DNA of 64,000 nucleotides, taken from Saprospiraceae bacterium. GTDB taxonomy: Bacteria; Bacteroidota; Bacteroidia; Chitinophagales; Saprospiraceae. Where the stretch lies: the NCBI GenBank assembly GCA_016715105.1, contig JADKBO010000024.1, forward strand, positions 75,753 through 139,752. The letters run 5' to 3'. Shown in pieces: positions 7,700-15,944 of this stretch (position 1 is its first letter; every line of letters begins with the position of its first letter). Both the position numbers and the translations under genes were made by a program. The notes beneath the pieces were generated by a model. That model did no database searches, was not told where the DNA came from, and saw only the letters and a program-made list of their open reading frames with translations.

Positions 7700-9115
7700 T
7701 TAGGGTCTAATGTTTGTATAAGCATGCATTAAGCTATCATAATCTCCAATACTATATGGACTTGCTGCATACCAACCATTACTAGTTCCGTTCCAGCCCC
7801 AATTCATATGCCATTGAGTTGCTGCAAAGATAGAGCAATTTATGCAAGATGGGCAAACTCCACAATAATAAGGATGAGATCCATAATAGGGATCACCATT
7901 ACAAGTGCCGTTATCCGTCCAAGATTCATAGTGAAATTGTTTGTATCCATCTGCAAGCCAAATATGCCAATCTGCACCTATTGAATTAGTCGCACCAGTT
8001 AATATAACAGGAAACTCTGATACCAAATCGTTATTGATAGCTGAATATCTACTTGATAGACTTCCTAAACCATTATGTGTGTATCCAAAAAAGTTGAGGC
8101 CATTACTAATGTTTGCTGGAATTGTGGCTGTATTGCAAGATCCAGAAACGCCATAAATTGAATTCATAGCACTTCCACATAATCTAACAAGCATAGCACT
8201 ACTTAAAAAGCTACCAGTATTTTGAGAGCATGTTCCTCGAGTAATAGGCATAGAAGAATAATCTGTGTAAGAATTTACACCATTAAATGACATATTCATA
8301 ATTGGGGATTCATGATACCTCATTAGCATTCCGAGTGCAATTGGTCCACATCCTGCTGGGCTTTTTACGCAATAAAAGCTAGAACAATTATTATCGTTTG
8401 GGCTAAACAAAGTAAAAGACTCAGCCTGGGACCAGCGAGCAACAGGATGAACGAATGGACCAACTGTATTGTTATAATATGATTCGCAGTAGTCAGGCCT
8501 ACATTCTCCGTATGTACATGAGTTACGTGGTTCCAATTTTTTATCCTCCGTGGCTTTTATTTGCTCGTAAGTAAGTAGTCTTTTCCATATGCCTTTTAAA
8601 AATTCTGGTTGCTTCTCATTCGTTTTCTTGATGTCCTTAATCCTGCTTTTGTAAAGATTAAGCATTACATTTGGGCCATCTAAATCTGCTCCACCCCATT
8701 GATTTTCTTCAGAATATGCTAATATTGGTTCATATCTTGTGTCTGCAGACACAATACAAAATCCTTTGGTGAATTCAATTATGTGTAGTAAAGGAATAGT
8801 TGATGTAGGATCCGACAGAGATGTTACCTTTTGTACATCTTTATTTATGTATTCCTGTGTTTTATATTCAGCCTCATATCTGAAAAAGTTCTGAGCTATT
8901 ATTATTGCTTCACCCTCATTAATTATTTCATTAACATTTTGAGTACTTCTTGTTTGGGTCGTATTTGTGCCAGAAGTCCCATCATTAATATTGTCGAAAT
9001 TGATATTTTCAGAACAACTAGTGAAAGTTATTGAAATAATTGCAATAATAAGGAATTTCGAATAATTAAATACAAAAAGTAATTTCGAAGAAGGATTTGA
9101 AATGTAATTTTTCAT
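7700..9115 (-). CDS. C10 family (streptopain-like) cysteine peptidase, lipoprotein
   Basis: About 471 residues from the Met at 9115. The signal sequence ends in a lipobox (F-T-S-C). A propeptide region (about 50-190) contains the Spi-like pattern G-F-C-I-V-S-A-D-T-R-Y-E-P-I-L-A-Y-S. The catalytic Cys is in K-S-P-A-G-C-G-P-I-A-L-G and the catalytic His in A-D-W-H-I-W-L-A-D-G-Y, followed by the family motif H-M-N-W-G-W-N-G. It would be a self-inhibited surface protease activated by cleavage. The mature domain is rich in cysteine, which is unusual for C10 enzymes. It heads a probable operon with two small lipoproteins. Confidence 0.9.
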   Translation of the reverse strand: MKNYISNPSSKLLFVFNYSKFLIIAIISITFTSCSENINFDNINDGTSGTNTTQTRSTQNVNEIINEGEAIIIAQNFFRYEAEYKTQEYINKDVQKVTSLSDPTSTIPLLHIIEFTKGFCIVSADTRYEPILAYSEENQWGGADLDGPNVMLNLYKSRIKDIKKTNEKQPEFLKGIWKRLLTYEQIKATEDKKLEPRNSCTYGECRPDYCESYYNNTVGPFVHPVARWSQAESFTLFSPNDNNCSSFYCVKSPAGCGPIALGMLMRYHESPIMNMSFNGVNSYTDYSSMPITRGTCSQNTGSFLSSAMLVRLCGSAMNSIYGVSGSCNTATIPANISNGLNFFGYTHNGLGSLSSRYSAINNDLVSEFPVILTGATNSIGADWHIWLADGYKQFHYESWTDNGTCNGDPYYGSHPYYCGVCPSCINCSIFAATQWHMNWGWNGTSNGWYAASPYSIGDYDSLMHAYTNIRP

Positions 9116-9558
9116 TTTAATATTTTGATAAAATAAATTAATTTTTGACAAGGAGATTCTGATGCCTTCTACCGAAAATGCTAGATTGTTTAAACAGGAT
9201 CATTTCCTCCAGCTGATACTACAAAAATATACAATATATATTTAGTAAGTATTAATCTTTGAGTTAAGAAATTGTAATCAATATTATTTACTTATCTCAA
9301 TAAGAAAAAAACCAATAGAATAATGTGGAAAGGAAATCAAGGATGATACTGTAACTCAAGGATTAGTGACTTACTTAAGATTCAATATTCAGTCATAATA
9401 TCGTTAATATTGAATTTTCTTACTTAGACTAGAAAATGCAAAAATTTAAAGATGAAAATTGTGATTATTATAATAGTTCGATGAAGATGTTAGAAAAATC
9501 CTAAGCAAAATTAAATTTATCAGTACTTTGGAATCTAATTCAAATTAAAAAACGCCAC
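9116..9558. other. Divergent intergenic region with a long inverted repeat
   Basis: A 443-nt A+T-rich region between the C10 peptidase and the Gfo/Idh/MocA gene, with no coding frame. Perfect 10-nt arms ATTCAATATT (9380-9389) and AATATTGAAT (9406-9415) are 16 nt apart, with TTACTTA repeated outside on both sides. It could be an operator or a hairpin in the leader; there is no further evidence. Confidence 0.5.
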
Positions 9559-10845
9559 ATGCAAAGACGAGATTTTATCAAATCAGGAGCCATGGCCATC
9601 TCGGCCTTACCACTTTATGGATCAACCTTTTTGAATCTGCCCAAACGCATCGCAATCATTGGAACGGGGTGGTGGGGAATGAATATCCTCAATGAAGCAA
9701 TGGCCGCGGGCAATTGTACCATTGTAGGTGTTTGTGATGTAGATGAAAATGCTTTGAACGCTGCATGGCAAACGGTTAAAAAAGTCAAGGGTGATGACCC
9801 CAAAAAGTATAAAGATTATCGGGATATGATTGCCAAAGAAAAGCCCGAAATTGTCATTGTCGCTACTCCTGACCACTGGCATGCACTCAATGCCATCGAA
9901 GCAATCAAGGCAGGTGCGCACGTATTTATGGAGAAACCAATCGGACACACATTAAATGAGGGTAAAGCCATCTTGCGAGCTGCCAGGAAATATGGACGTA
10001 AAGTCCAGGTGGATACACACAGAAGATTATCTCCTCACAACATTTCAGCAATTGAATTTTTGAAATCTGGCAAGGCAGGAAAAATTACCCAGGTCAAAGC
10101 CTTTGTCAATTATGCACAACCGGTAGGAAGTATAATACCCGATTCTGAAGCTCCCGCTCACATTGATTGGAACATGTGGGTAGGTCCAGCACCCTATAAA
10201 CCGTATAACACGAGTATTCATCCCAAGGGATTTAGATATCACTCTGATTATGCCAACGGATTATTGGGAGATTGGGGCATACACTGGTTTGATCAAATAT
10301 TGTGGTGGACAGAGGAAAAATGGCCAAAAACTGTTTTTTCTACAGGGGGTAAATTTATCAAACAGGACAATTCAGATGTGCCAGACCAACAGTTGGTCTC
10401 TTTTGCTTTTGAAGATTTTGACCTCACCTGGGAGCATAAATTATGTGCAACCAACAACAATGAAAAGCACAATGTTGGCTGTTATTTTTATGGAACAGAA
10501 GGCACGTTCCACTTGGGATGGCTTGATGGGTGGACGTTTTATCCACGGAAAAAAGATCAGGAAATAATCCATCAGGACGCACAATTGCACCAGCCTGATC
10601 AGCAGAACATCAAGGAAGCTTGGGCTGATTTTTTGCAGTCTATTGAATCGGATAAACTCCCAGCTTGTGATATCGAGAAGGGTTTCAGGGCTACCAATCT
10701 CAGTATGTTGGGTATGATTTCTCAGAATTTGGGAAGGAGTGTGCAATGGGATGGGGAAAAGAATGTCATCATCGGAGATGAGCTGGCTAATGGTATGTTG
10801 TCTCGTAAATATAGGGATGGTTGGGAATATCCGACAGGGGAGTAG
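9559..10845 (+). CDS. Gfo/Idh/MocA family oxidoreductase, Tat-exported
   Basis: 428 residues. The N-terminus M-Q-R-R-D-F-I-K-S-G is a twin-arginine signal, so the enzyme is probably exported folded with its cofactor. A Rossmann fold follows: I-A-I-I-G-T-G-W-W-G with V-G-V-C-D-V-D. The catalytic-region motif is H-V-F-M-E-K-P-I-G-H-T. The C-terminal alpha/beta domain has the pattern L-G-D-W-G-I-H-W-F-D. Family members are NAD(P)-dependent sugar dehydrogenases or glycoside-modifying enzymes; exported ones are common in Bacteroidota. Substrate unknown. A second family member starts at the right edge of the window. Confidence 0.88.
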   Translation: MQRRDFIKSGAMAISALPLYGSTFLNLPKRIAIIGTGWWGMNILNEAMAAGNCTIVGVCDVDENALNAAWQTVKKVKGDDPKKYKDYRDMIAKEKPEIVIVATPDHWHALNAIEAIKAGAHVFMEKPIGHTLNEGKAILRAARKYGRKVQVDTHRRLSPHNISAIEFLKSGKAGKITQVKAFVNYAQPVGSIIPDSEAPAHIDWNMWVGPAPYKPYNTSIHPKGFRYHSDYANGLLGDWGIHWFDQILWWTEEKWPKTVFSTGGKFIKQDNSDVPDQQLVSFAFEDFDLTWEHKLCATNNNEKHNVGCYFYGTEGTFHLGWLDGWTFYPRKKDQEIIHQDAQLHQPDQQNIKEAWADFLQSIESDKLPACDIEKGFRATNLSMLGMISQNLGRSVQWDGEKNVIIGDELANGMLSRKYRDGWEYPTGE

Positions 10846-10850
10846 TTTTA

Positions 10851-11042
10851 TATGGGTCGTTCCGCTGGAACTCTGATTTTGTTTTCTTTTGGTGTCCATG
10901 GATTGAAATCCATGGTTACTACATGGGTCGAGCCGCTGGCTCTGGATTATCTTAAGTATGATGGATCACAAGAACACATGTGTCGTTCTGCTGAATTTAA
11001 GATTTTACTCTTACCGCTGGTATTAGGTTGCGAGCAGCAATA
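10851..11042. repeat. REP-like cluster of hairpins with a shared GCTG core
   Basis: Three related units follow the oxidoreductase, each starting near CATGGGTCG or CATGTGTCG. Unit hairpins are GTTCC-GCT-GGAAC (10859-10871), GAGCC-GCT-GGCTC (10930-10942) and a decayed TTC-TGC-TGAA (near 10985). Stem bases differ between units while pairing is kept and the loop stays. A separate strong hairpin CCATGGATT (10896-10904) / AATCCATGG (10907-10915) lies between the first two. A 63-codon open frame across it is an artefact. A RAYT-like transposase gene is present at 62349. Confidence 0.65.
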
Positions 11043-11357
11043 ATGGGGTTTTTTATTAAGAGGATCATGCAGGAAAAAATTAAAAAAGGACCAGCAAAAT
11101 TGGATACAATGCATACTGGCCCTATAGAATTGTGAGGTTAATCAGAGTACAAGACTTTTAGTTGCTGATAAAATACAGCTTGCCCTCTAGTTTTAATATG
11201 GATGAACTATTGTTTAAAATCAAAATGGAAAAGCGTTTGATTTTTTAAAATCTTTATCAATCGTTAGAATACTGATATTCACTTTTACATGAAATTAGAA
11301 ATACCATTATTCTTACTTTCAATGAAACAAAACTAGTTTGAAAGGCGCTGTGAGCCA

Positions 11358-11398
11358 CCCGTATAAATACCTGATTTAAGTGCGCGTAATTATACGGG
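11358..11398. repeat. Palindromic element overlapping the patatin 3' end (copy A)
   Basis: Arms CCCGTATAA (11358-11366) and TTATACGGG (11390-11398) are perfect inverted repeats. The right arm contains the patatin stop codon. A related element (copy B, 12408-12447) lies upstream of the same gene in the same orientation; both share GTATAAATACC, a central ATTTAA and TTATACGGG. Copy A may also act as the transcript's terminal hairpin. Confidence 0.6.
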
Positions 11399-12283
11399 AG
11401 TAATTAAATTATGCTTGTCGATGAAAGCTTTTGTAGCTTTTTGACCTTCCTTCATCAAATCTTGTTTTTGTTGTTCTGTAAGACTGAAGTCTGTGGCAGA
11501 AATTCCCAAATCATCGATGATAACTGTTCTGGATTGTGATACTTTATCTACTGAGAAATCAATGTTTTGAGTTTTGAGCAAAGTATCAAATAATGATTTT
11601 ATATAATGTGTAATATGATCATTTCCAAAAGCATTGACAGTTGGCTTGCGTGAAGTGTTTTCTAAGTAAAACCCAAGTGTTTCGTTGAAATTATTACTAT
11701 TGCCGTCAAATATTGAGAGTGGGTAATTGAGCAAAACTCCACCATCTACGTACAAATGATTATTGGGTTGATTATTGGAAAATTGCCAGGATTTAAAAAA
11801 TATAGGAATGGACATAGAAGCCCTTACAGCCTCTGCAACTATCGTATGAGGTGTTGTTTTTACTGAAAATTCTTGAATGCTTTGAGTGTACAAGTCAGTA
11901 GCAAATATTCTTAAAGTCTTGAATTTTTTGTTTTGATGGTACAGGTCATTGAAAGTGATATCCTCTGGTAAACCCACATGTTTAATTTTTTCTTTCATCC
12001 AATTGAGGAAGACATCACCCTTATATAAACCGTAAGTCGTCAGCAACCGCAGGGGGTCAAATCCATCCTCAAAATTTTTGAAATTTAAATTATTGATTAT
12101 GTCAATGATGTCGTTACTGGAATAATCTAAAGCTAACAAAGCAGCCGTAATTGCACCAGCAGAGGTGCCTGCAACACTTTCCACATCAGAAAGTAGGCCG
12201 TTGACATCGAGTTCGTGGATAGCGCCTGCGTAAGCAATTCCTTTCACGCCACCGCCTTCAAATACTAGGTTTTTAATGGTCAT
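11390..12283 (-). CDS. Patatin-like phospholipase
   Basis: 297 residues with all patatin landmarks: oxyanion loop F-E-G-G-G-V-K-G-I-A-Y-A-G (about 8-20), nucleophile elbow G-T-S-A-G (about 40-44) and the catalytic Asp in Y-V-D-G-G-V-L-L-N-Y-P (about 175-185). The Ser-Asp dyad is complete, so it should be an active lipid acyl hydrolase. There is no signal peptide, so it is cytoplasmic or exported by another route. It stands alone and is bracketed by two copies of a palindromic element, one overlapping the stop and one about 125 nt upstream of the start. Confidence 0.9.
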   Translation of the reverse strand: MTIKNLVFEGGGVKGIAYAGAIHELDVNGLLSDVESVAGTSAGAITAALLALDYSSNDIIDIINNLNFKNFEDGFDPLRLLTTYGLYKGDVFLNWMKEKIKHVGLPEDITFNDLYHQNKKFKTLRIFATDLYTQSIQEFSVKTTPHTIVAEAVRASMSIPIFFKSWQFSNNQPNNHLYVDGGVLLNYPLSIFDGNSNNFNETLGFYLENTSRKPTVNAFGNDHITHYIKSLFDTLLKTQNIDFSVDKVSQSRTVIIDDLGISATDFSLTEQQKQDLMKEGQKATKAFIDKHNLITPV

Positions 12284-12407
12284 AATTTCAAGTATTATAT
12301 ATTAAGATCAATTTGATCAAAATAGGATTTAACTAAATTGTTGGAAAAACTAACAATTTGATTAAACATTATTAGGCAAGATTACTGAATCATATATTAT
12401 AAAATAC

Positions 12408-12447
12408 GTGTATAAATACCCCATTTAATTATAGGTACTTATACGGG
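12408..12447. repeat. Palindromic element upstream of the patatin gene (copy B)
   Basis: GTATAAATACC (12410-12420) and GGTACTTATAC (12434-12444) form 11-nt arms with one mismatch around a short A+T-rich centre. This is a diverged copy of the element at 11358-11398. Position between the divergent patatin and lipoprotein genes suits an operator. The binding protein is unknown. Confidence 0.55.
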
Positions 12448-12534
12448 TTTTTAAGAAAGATAATAGAATTAAGATTGCCATAATAAATATTTTTGAAGTA
12501 CATTTACGTACAATTAATTTCCAAAATCACAATT

Positions 12535-12993
12535 ATGAAATGTTTAATTATCTTTTTGTGTTTGAGCTGCACAATGCTTTTTGTGGCTTGCACAGAAAAA
12601 CCCGGTGCAACCACTGAAACTGTGCCTGAAATGTCAGTTGTAGAATCTCCTAGGCCATCCAATTTGTATAAACCTACTCCCAAGGATACCATTTCTAAGG
12701 CGACATTTGACCTTTGGGTGAAAAACTGGGAAAAGGGACTTGGCAAGAATCCAGTAACAAAAACGATCAGGTTTTTTAATATGCCAATCATTGACTATTC
12801 TGAATTACTTGGTGAATTACCATCATCTTCCAGGCTTTACTTGGGCATTGATGAATCTGTTGTACCTAATATGCCTCATATCATGTTAGTAGGGGTGGAT
12901 TCATTAGGAAACAATATGATCAGTGAGTCTGATAAGATTTATGATATATCTCAACCTTGCCCCCCAGCCTGTGGCACTGGAGGTGATCAATAA
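12535..12993 (+). CDS. Unrecognised lipoprotein with Cys-rich C-terminus
   Basis: 152 residues from the ATG at 12535 (an in-frame extension to 12493 lacks signal features). Lipobox: T-M-L-F-V-A-C. The mature part is hydrophilic with a Pro/Thr-rich linker (about 20-45), a short globular region (S-K-A-T-F-D-L-W-V-K-N-W) and a C-terminus P-C-P-P-A-C-G-T-G-G-D. The last part resembles the tail of small Bacteroidota lipoproteins of unknown function. No role can be assigned. Confidence 0.75.
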   Translation: MKCLIIFLCLSCTMLFVACTEKPGATTETVPEMSVVESPRPSNLYKPTPKDTISKATFDLWVKNWEKGLGKNPVTKTIRFFNMPIIDYSELLGELPSSSRLYLGIDESVVPNMPHIMLVGVDSLGNNMISESDKIYDISQPCPPACGTGGDQ

Positions 12994-13080
12994 AGTTCAT
13001 AAAGTTCATAAAGTTTGTAAAGTTGAAAGTTCATAAAGTTTGTAAAGTGTCAAAAAGTTGAAAGTTTGTAAAGTGGGAAG
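12994..13080. repeat. Imperfect 9-nt tandem repeats (GTTCATAAA/GTTTGTAAA type)
   Basis: Directly after the lipoprotein stop codon, about eight to nine copies of a 9-nt unit GTT(C/T)(A/G)TAAA occur, interrupted by GTTGAAA-type variants. The same unit forms the larger array at 15334-15535 and traces at 18291-18330. The remaining sequence to 13227 shows no gene. Confidence 0.8.
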
Positions 13081-13227
13081 TCTTATTGGGCCTTTTTATA
13101 TCAAACCTATGGTAATAATTACTTGTCATATTTATTATAAACTATTGTTAAGATTACGCATCATTAGAAATGGCGAAATAGGCTAAATAAACAATTAAAA
13201 ACAGAAAGGAAATTGGGTCATCAAGAA

Positions 13228-13881
13228 ATGTTGCAAATTTTATCAGTGCTTGCTTTTGTGATCCTTTTTTTATCTGGAATCATAGCAGTAATTTCAATTA
13301 TAAATTATAAGAAATTTGATATTAGCCTCAAGTTTTTGACCATTTATTTTGTGGTGGCATTTATTTTTGAAGCTGTGTCGCTCTATTTGGCTAGAAATGG
13401 AATCAATAATTTATTTCTATTTCATATTTATGCAATTATTGAATTTTCACTTTTAGTTGTTTTTTTTTCGAATCTCATTTATTCGCAACAAGCGAAGAAA
13501 AGGATTTACGTTTTTATGGTAACAGGCATTCTTTTTTTAATAGCTGATAGTCTATTTATACAAGGAATTACGGTTTTCAATTCATATGGTTTATTTTTTG
13601 TGAGCGCTACAGTTTTGGCCATGAGTATTTTGTTTTTTAAAATGCTCTTGGATAAATGCGAATTTGGTTTGAGTTATGAAAGGCATAAATGGATAATTTT
13701 TGGCATTTTTATTACCCATGCTGTCTCGATTATTATTTTATTTTTTAGCAATGCTATTTCTGGATTTGAAAAATCAAATCAATATATTTTGTGGATTTTG
13801 AGGTCAGTTTTGGTAATTGTAGCTAAATTGCTTATAGGTCTTGCATATTTACGAAATTTTGGCAATAGGAAATTAATCTGA
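13228..13881 (+). CDS. Integral membrane protein upstream of a two-component system
   Basis: About 217 residues from the ATG at 13228; a TTG at 13213 is an alternative start. Nearly the whole protein is hydrophobic, with roughly six to seven membrane segments, for example L-A-F-V-I-L-F-L-S-G-I-I-A-V-I, I-Y-F-V-V-A-F-I-F-E-A-V and W-I-I-F-G-I-F-I-T-H-A. I do not recognise a named family. It ends 8 nt before a histidine kinase that has only one membrane span and no sensor domain, so it may be that kinase's membrane sensor partner (inference). Confidence 0.7.
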   Translation: MLQILSVLAFVILFLSGIIAVISIINYKKFDISLKFLTIYFVVAFIFEAVSLYLARNGINNLFLFHIYAIIEFSLLVVFFSNLIYSQQAKKRIYVFMVTGILFLIADSLFIQGITVFNSYGLFFVSATVLAMSILFFKMLLDKCEFGLSYERHKWIIFGIFITHAVSIIILFFSNAISGFEKSNQYILWILRSVLVIVAKLLIGLAYLRNFGNRKLI

Positions 13882-13889
13882 TGTAACTT

Positions 13890-14681
13890 ATGAATCAAAA
13901 GGAGATCATCCTCATAATGGTAATTGGTATTTTATTTATACTATTACTTGCTTTGGGTTTTATTTATTTTTTAAATTATTCTCAAAGGAAAATCATTGGA
14001 TCTCAGCTAGAAGTAAAACAAAAGGAAATAGAATTTCAACAAAAATTATTGACCAATACGATAGAGACACAAGAAGATGAACGAAATAAATTTGCACAAG
14101 AATTGCACGATGCGGTATCATCAAAACTGAATATTGCACTCATGAATTTGGATCAGTTGCAGCACCAATTTCAGGAGGGTGAGGATAAAAAAGAAGTCTT
14201 AAATGGCGTTTTGACCATATTACGTGATTCATCAGAGACTGCAAGATCTATTTCGCATCAGTTGATGCCGCCAATGATTAAAAAATTTGGCCTTGCTTAT
14301 GCGCTTGAAGATTTACAAAGCGCTGTAAATATGGCAGGGACAGTTCATTTAGACCTTCAAGGCCTAGAGAATTTAGATATTTTGCCAGAACAAAAAATAT
14401 TGCATCTATTCAGAATTGTACAAGAATTAGTGAATAACACGATTAAATATGCAAATGCCAATAAAGTTGCCATCCATTTTGAAAAGATAAAGGAGAATTT
14501 ATATCTCACCTATGTGGATGATGGAATTGGTTTTGATTTACAAACTATAAAGGAAGGTATTGGATTTACCAATATTAGAACAAGGTTAAATGTGTTGGGT
14601 GGAAAAATGGAAATAAATAGTAAGGAAAACGAAGGTATGAAAGCCAAAATAACCATTAAAATATTAGAAGAGCATGTATAA
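13890..14681 (+). CDS. NarL/DesK-type sensor histidine kinase
   Basis: 263 residues. One membrane span (about 6-28), then a coiled stretch, a HisKA_3-type dimerisation domain with the phospho-acceptor His73 in E-R-N-K-F-A-Q-E-L-H-D-A-V, and a HATPase domain with the N box I-V-Q-E-L-V-N-N-T-I-K-Y-A and G box D-D-G-I-G-F-D. There is no extracytoplasmic sensor domain of useful size. It overlaps the downstream response regulator by 8 nt, so the two are translationally coupled. Together with the membrane protein upstream it forms a three-gene signalling operon. Confidence 0.9.
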   Translation: MNQKEIILIMVIGILFILLLALGFIYFLNYSQRKIIGSQLEVKQKEIEFQQKLLTNTIETQEDERNKFAQELHDAVSSKLNIALMNLDQLQHQFQEGEDKKEVLNGVLTILRDSSETARSISHQLMPPMIKKFGLAYALEDLQSAVNMAGTVHLDLQGLENLDILPEQKILHLFRIVQELVNNTIKYANANKVAIHFEKIKENLYLTYVDDGIGFDLQTIKEGIGFTNIRTRLNVLGGKMEINSKENEGMKAKITIKILEEHV

Positions 14682-15333
14682 AATTGGAATCATAGACGAT
14701 GAATTTTTATTTGCCAAGGGCTTGGAATTAATGCTTGAACAAGAAGAGCAATTTGATGTAAAGATCATTGGTCAAAATGGTAAAGAATTATTGAATTACC
14801 TAGACCAGACGGATGAAATGCCAGATGTAATTTTGCTTGATTTATCCATGCCAGAACTTGATGGAGTAGATACTTTATCAGCGCTCAATAAAAGGGAAAA
14901 TTATCCCAGGATCATTATACTTTCTTCCCACTACAATCCCGGCATCATCGTTCGTACTATTACCGAAGGAGCCTCAGCTTTTTTGAATAAAAATGAAAAA
15001 ATCGAAGAGGTGATGCGTACAGTTTTGAATGTTGCAGAAAAGGGATATTACTTCAACGAATACGTTTTCAATCTTTTGAGACAAAGAAGACTTTCGTCTA
15101 AAGTAGACCAAAAAGGAATTGATCTTACGGAAAGAGAAATTGAAATCCTAAAATTGATTTGTGAAGAATTAACCAATAAAGAAATCAGTGAAAAACTGTT
15201 CATCAGTTCTAGAACGGTAGAAGGTCATCGCAATAATTTACTCATCAAAACTGGTGCTAAAAACACTGCCGGCTTGATCATTTTTGCCATCGAGCATGAT
15301 ATCTATAAAGTAAAAATTTCGAAGTTTAATTGA
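14674..15333 (+). CDS. LuxR/NarL family response regulator
   Basis: 219 residues. The receiver domain has acidic residues in I-I-D-D-E and the phospho-acceptor Asp56 in V-I-L-L-D-L-S-M-P; a later Ser-Ser (I-I-L-S-S-H) and Lys (L-N-K-N-E-K) complete the pocket. The C-terminal LuxR helix-turn-helix is L-T-E-R-E-I-E-I-L-K-L-I with I-S-S-R-T-V-E-G-H-R-N-N-L. It is the cognate partner of the overlapping histidine kinase. Targets are unknown. The gene ends at the edge of a 200-nt tandem repeat array. Confidence 0.93.
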   Translation: MYKIGIIDDEFLFAKGLELMLEQEEQFDVKIIGQNGKELLNYLDQTDEMPDVILLDLSMPELDGVDTLSALNKRENYPRIIILSSHYNPGIIVRTITEGASAFLNKNEKIEEVMRTVLNVAEKGYYFNEYVFNLLRQRRLSSKVDQKGIDLTEREIEILKLICEELTNKEISEKLFISSRTVEGHRNNLLIKTGAKNTAGLIIFAIEHDIYKVKISKFN

Positions 15334-15535
15334 GTTTGTAAAGTTTGTAAAGTTCATAAAGTTTGTAAAGTTTGTAAAGTTTGTAAAGTTCGTGAAGTTT
15401 GTAAAGTTCGTAAAGTTCATAAAGTTCATAAAGTTCATAAAGTTCATAAAGTTCATAAAGTTCATAAAGTTCGTAAAGTTTGTAAAGTTCTTGAAGTTCA
15501 TAAAGTTCGTAAAGTTTGTAAAGTTCATAAAGTTT
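15334..15535. repeat. 9-nt tandem repeat array, about 22 units
   Basis: Uninterrupted 9-nt units of GTT-(C/T)-(A/G)-TAAA type (GTTCATAAA, GTTTGTAAA, GTTCGTAAA, one GTTCTTGAA) run from the response regulator stop codon to about 15535. Because 9 is a multiple of 3, one antisense frame stays open and reads as Asn-Phe-Thr/Met repeats (15238-15528). That is a consequence of the repeat, not a gene. Confidence 0.92.
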
Positions 15536-15944
15536 GGGGGAATTTAGGAGGGTAAATCTTTACGCCTTTGATGATTTTTATTTTGGGCTACCTTGAGACT
15601 TAGAATCCTGCTGATCTTGCAGAGCTTCGTTGATTTTTGTTTCAGCGTTCATCAGCGCAATCTGCGGGACACCTATATTGCTGACCTCCGAGAAGTGAAT
15701 GAGTGATCGTAAATAATTGTGAATGGTAAATGGTAAATAGTAAATAGTGAATAGTGTGAGATGTGATAAGATGTTTGAGAGATGATTTTCGCATTTTCAG
15801 ATCCTTTGCCCCTTTGGACATTGTTGGCGAAGCAAAATGACCTCTATTGACCTCCATTGCGTCCCCTTGCAAAAGCAGGGACAAGCCGCAGGACATTGAC
15901 CTCCCATTGAAATCTCATTGAAATCCTATTAACCTCCCATTGAA
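15536..15944. other. Non-coding stretch with short simple repeats
   Basis: Contains a tract of diverged 7-nt repeats (GTAAATA/GTGAATA type) at about 15718-15760 and several CATTGA(A/C) repeats at 15836-15948, close to the end of murQ. CAGCGCAATCTGCGGGAC at 15652-15669 looks like a dispersed element. An 84-codon antisense frame (15642-15896) follows these repeats and has no protein-like features. Confidence 0.5.

Noticed and set aside
10852..11043. 63-codon open frame after the oxidoreductase
   Set aside because: It runs through the REP-like hairpin units and has no conserved protein pattern.
15238..15528. 96-codon antisense frame coding Asn-Phe-Thr/Met repeats
   Set aside because: It is the translation of the 9-nt tandem repeat plus the antisense of the response regulator end; no start context or family.
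15334..15535. Possible CRISPR array
   Set aside because: Units are 9 nt and contiguous with no spacers; no cas genes in the window.
15642..15896. 84-codon antisense frame upstream of murQ
   Set aside because: Composed of simple repeats and dispersed repeat words; no protein features.
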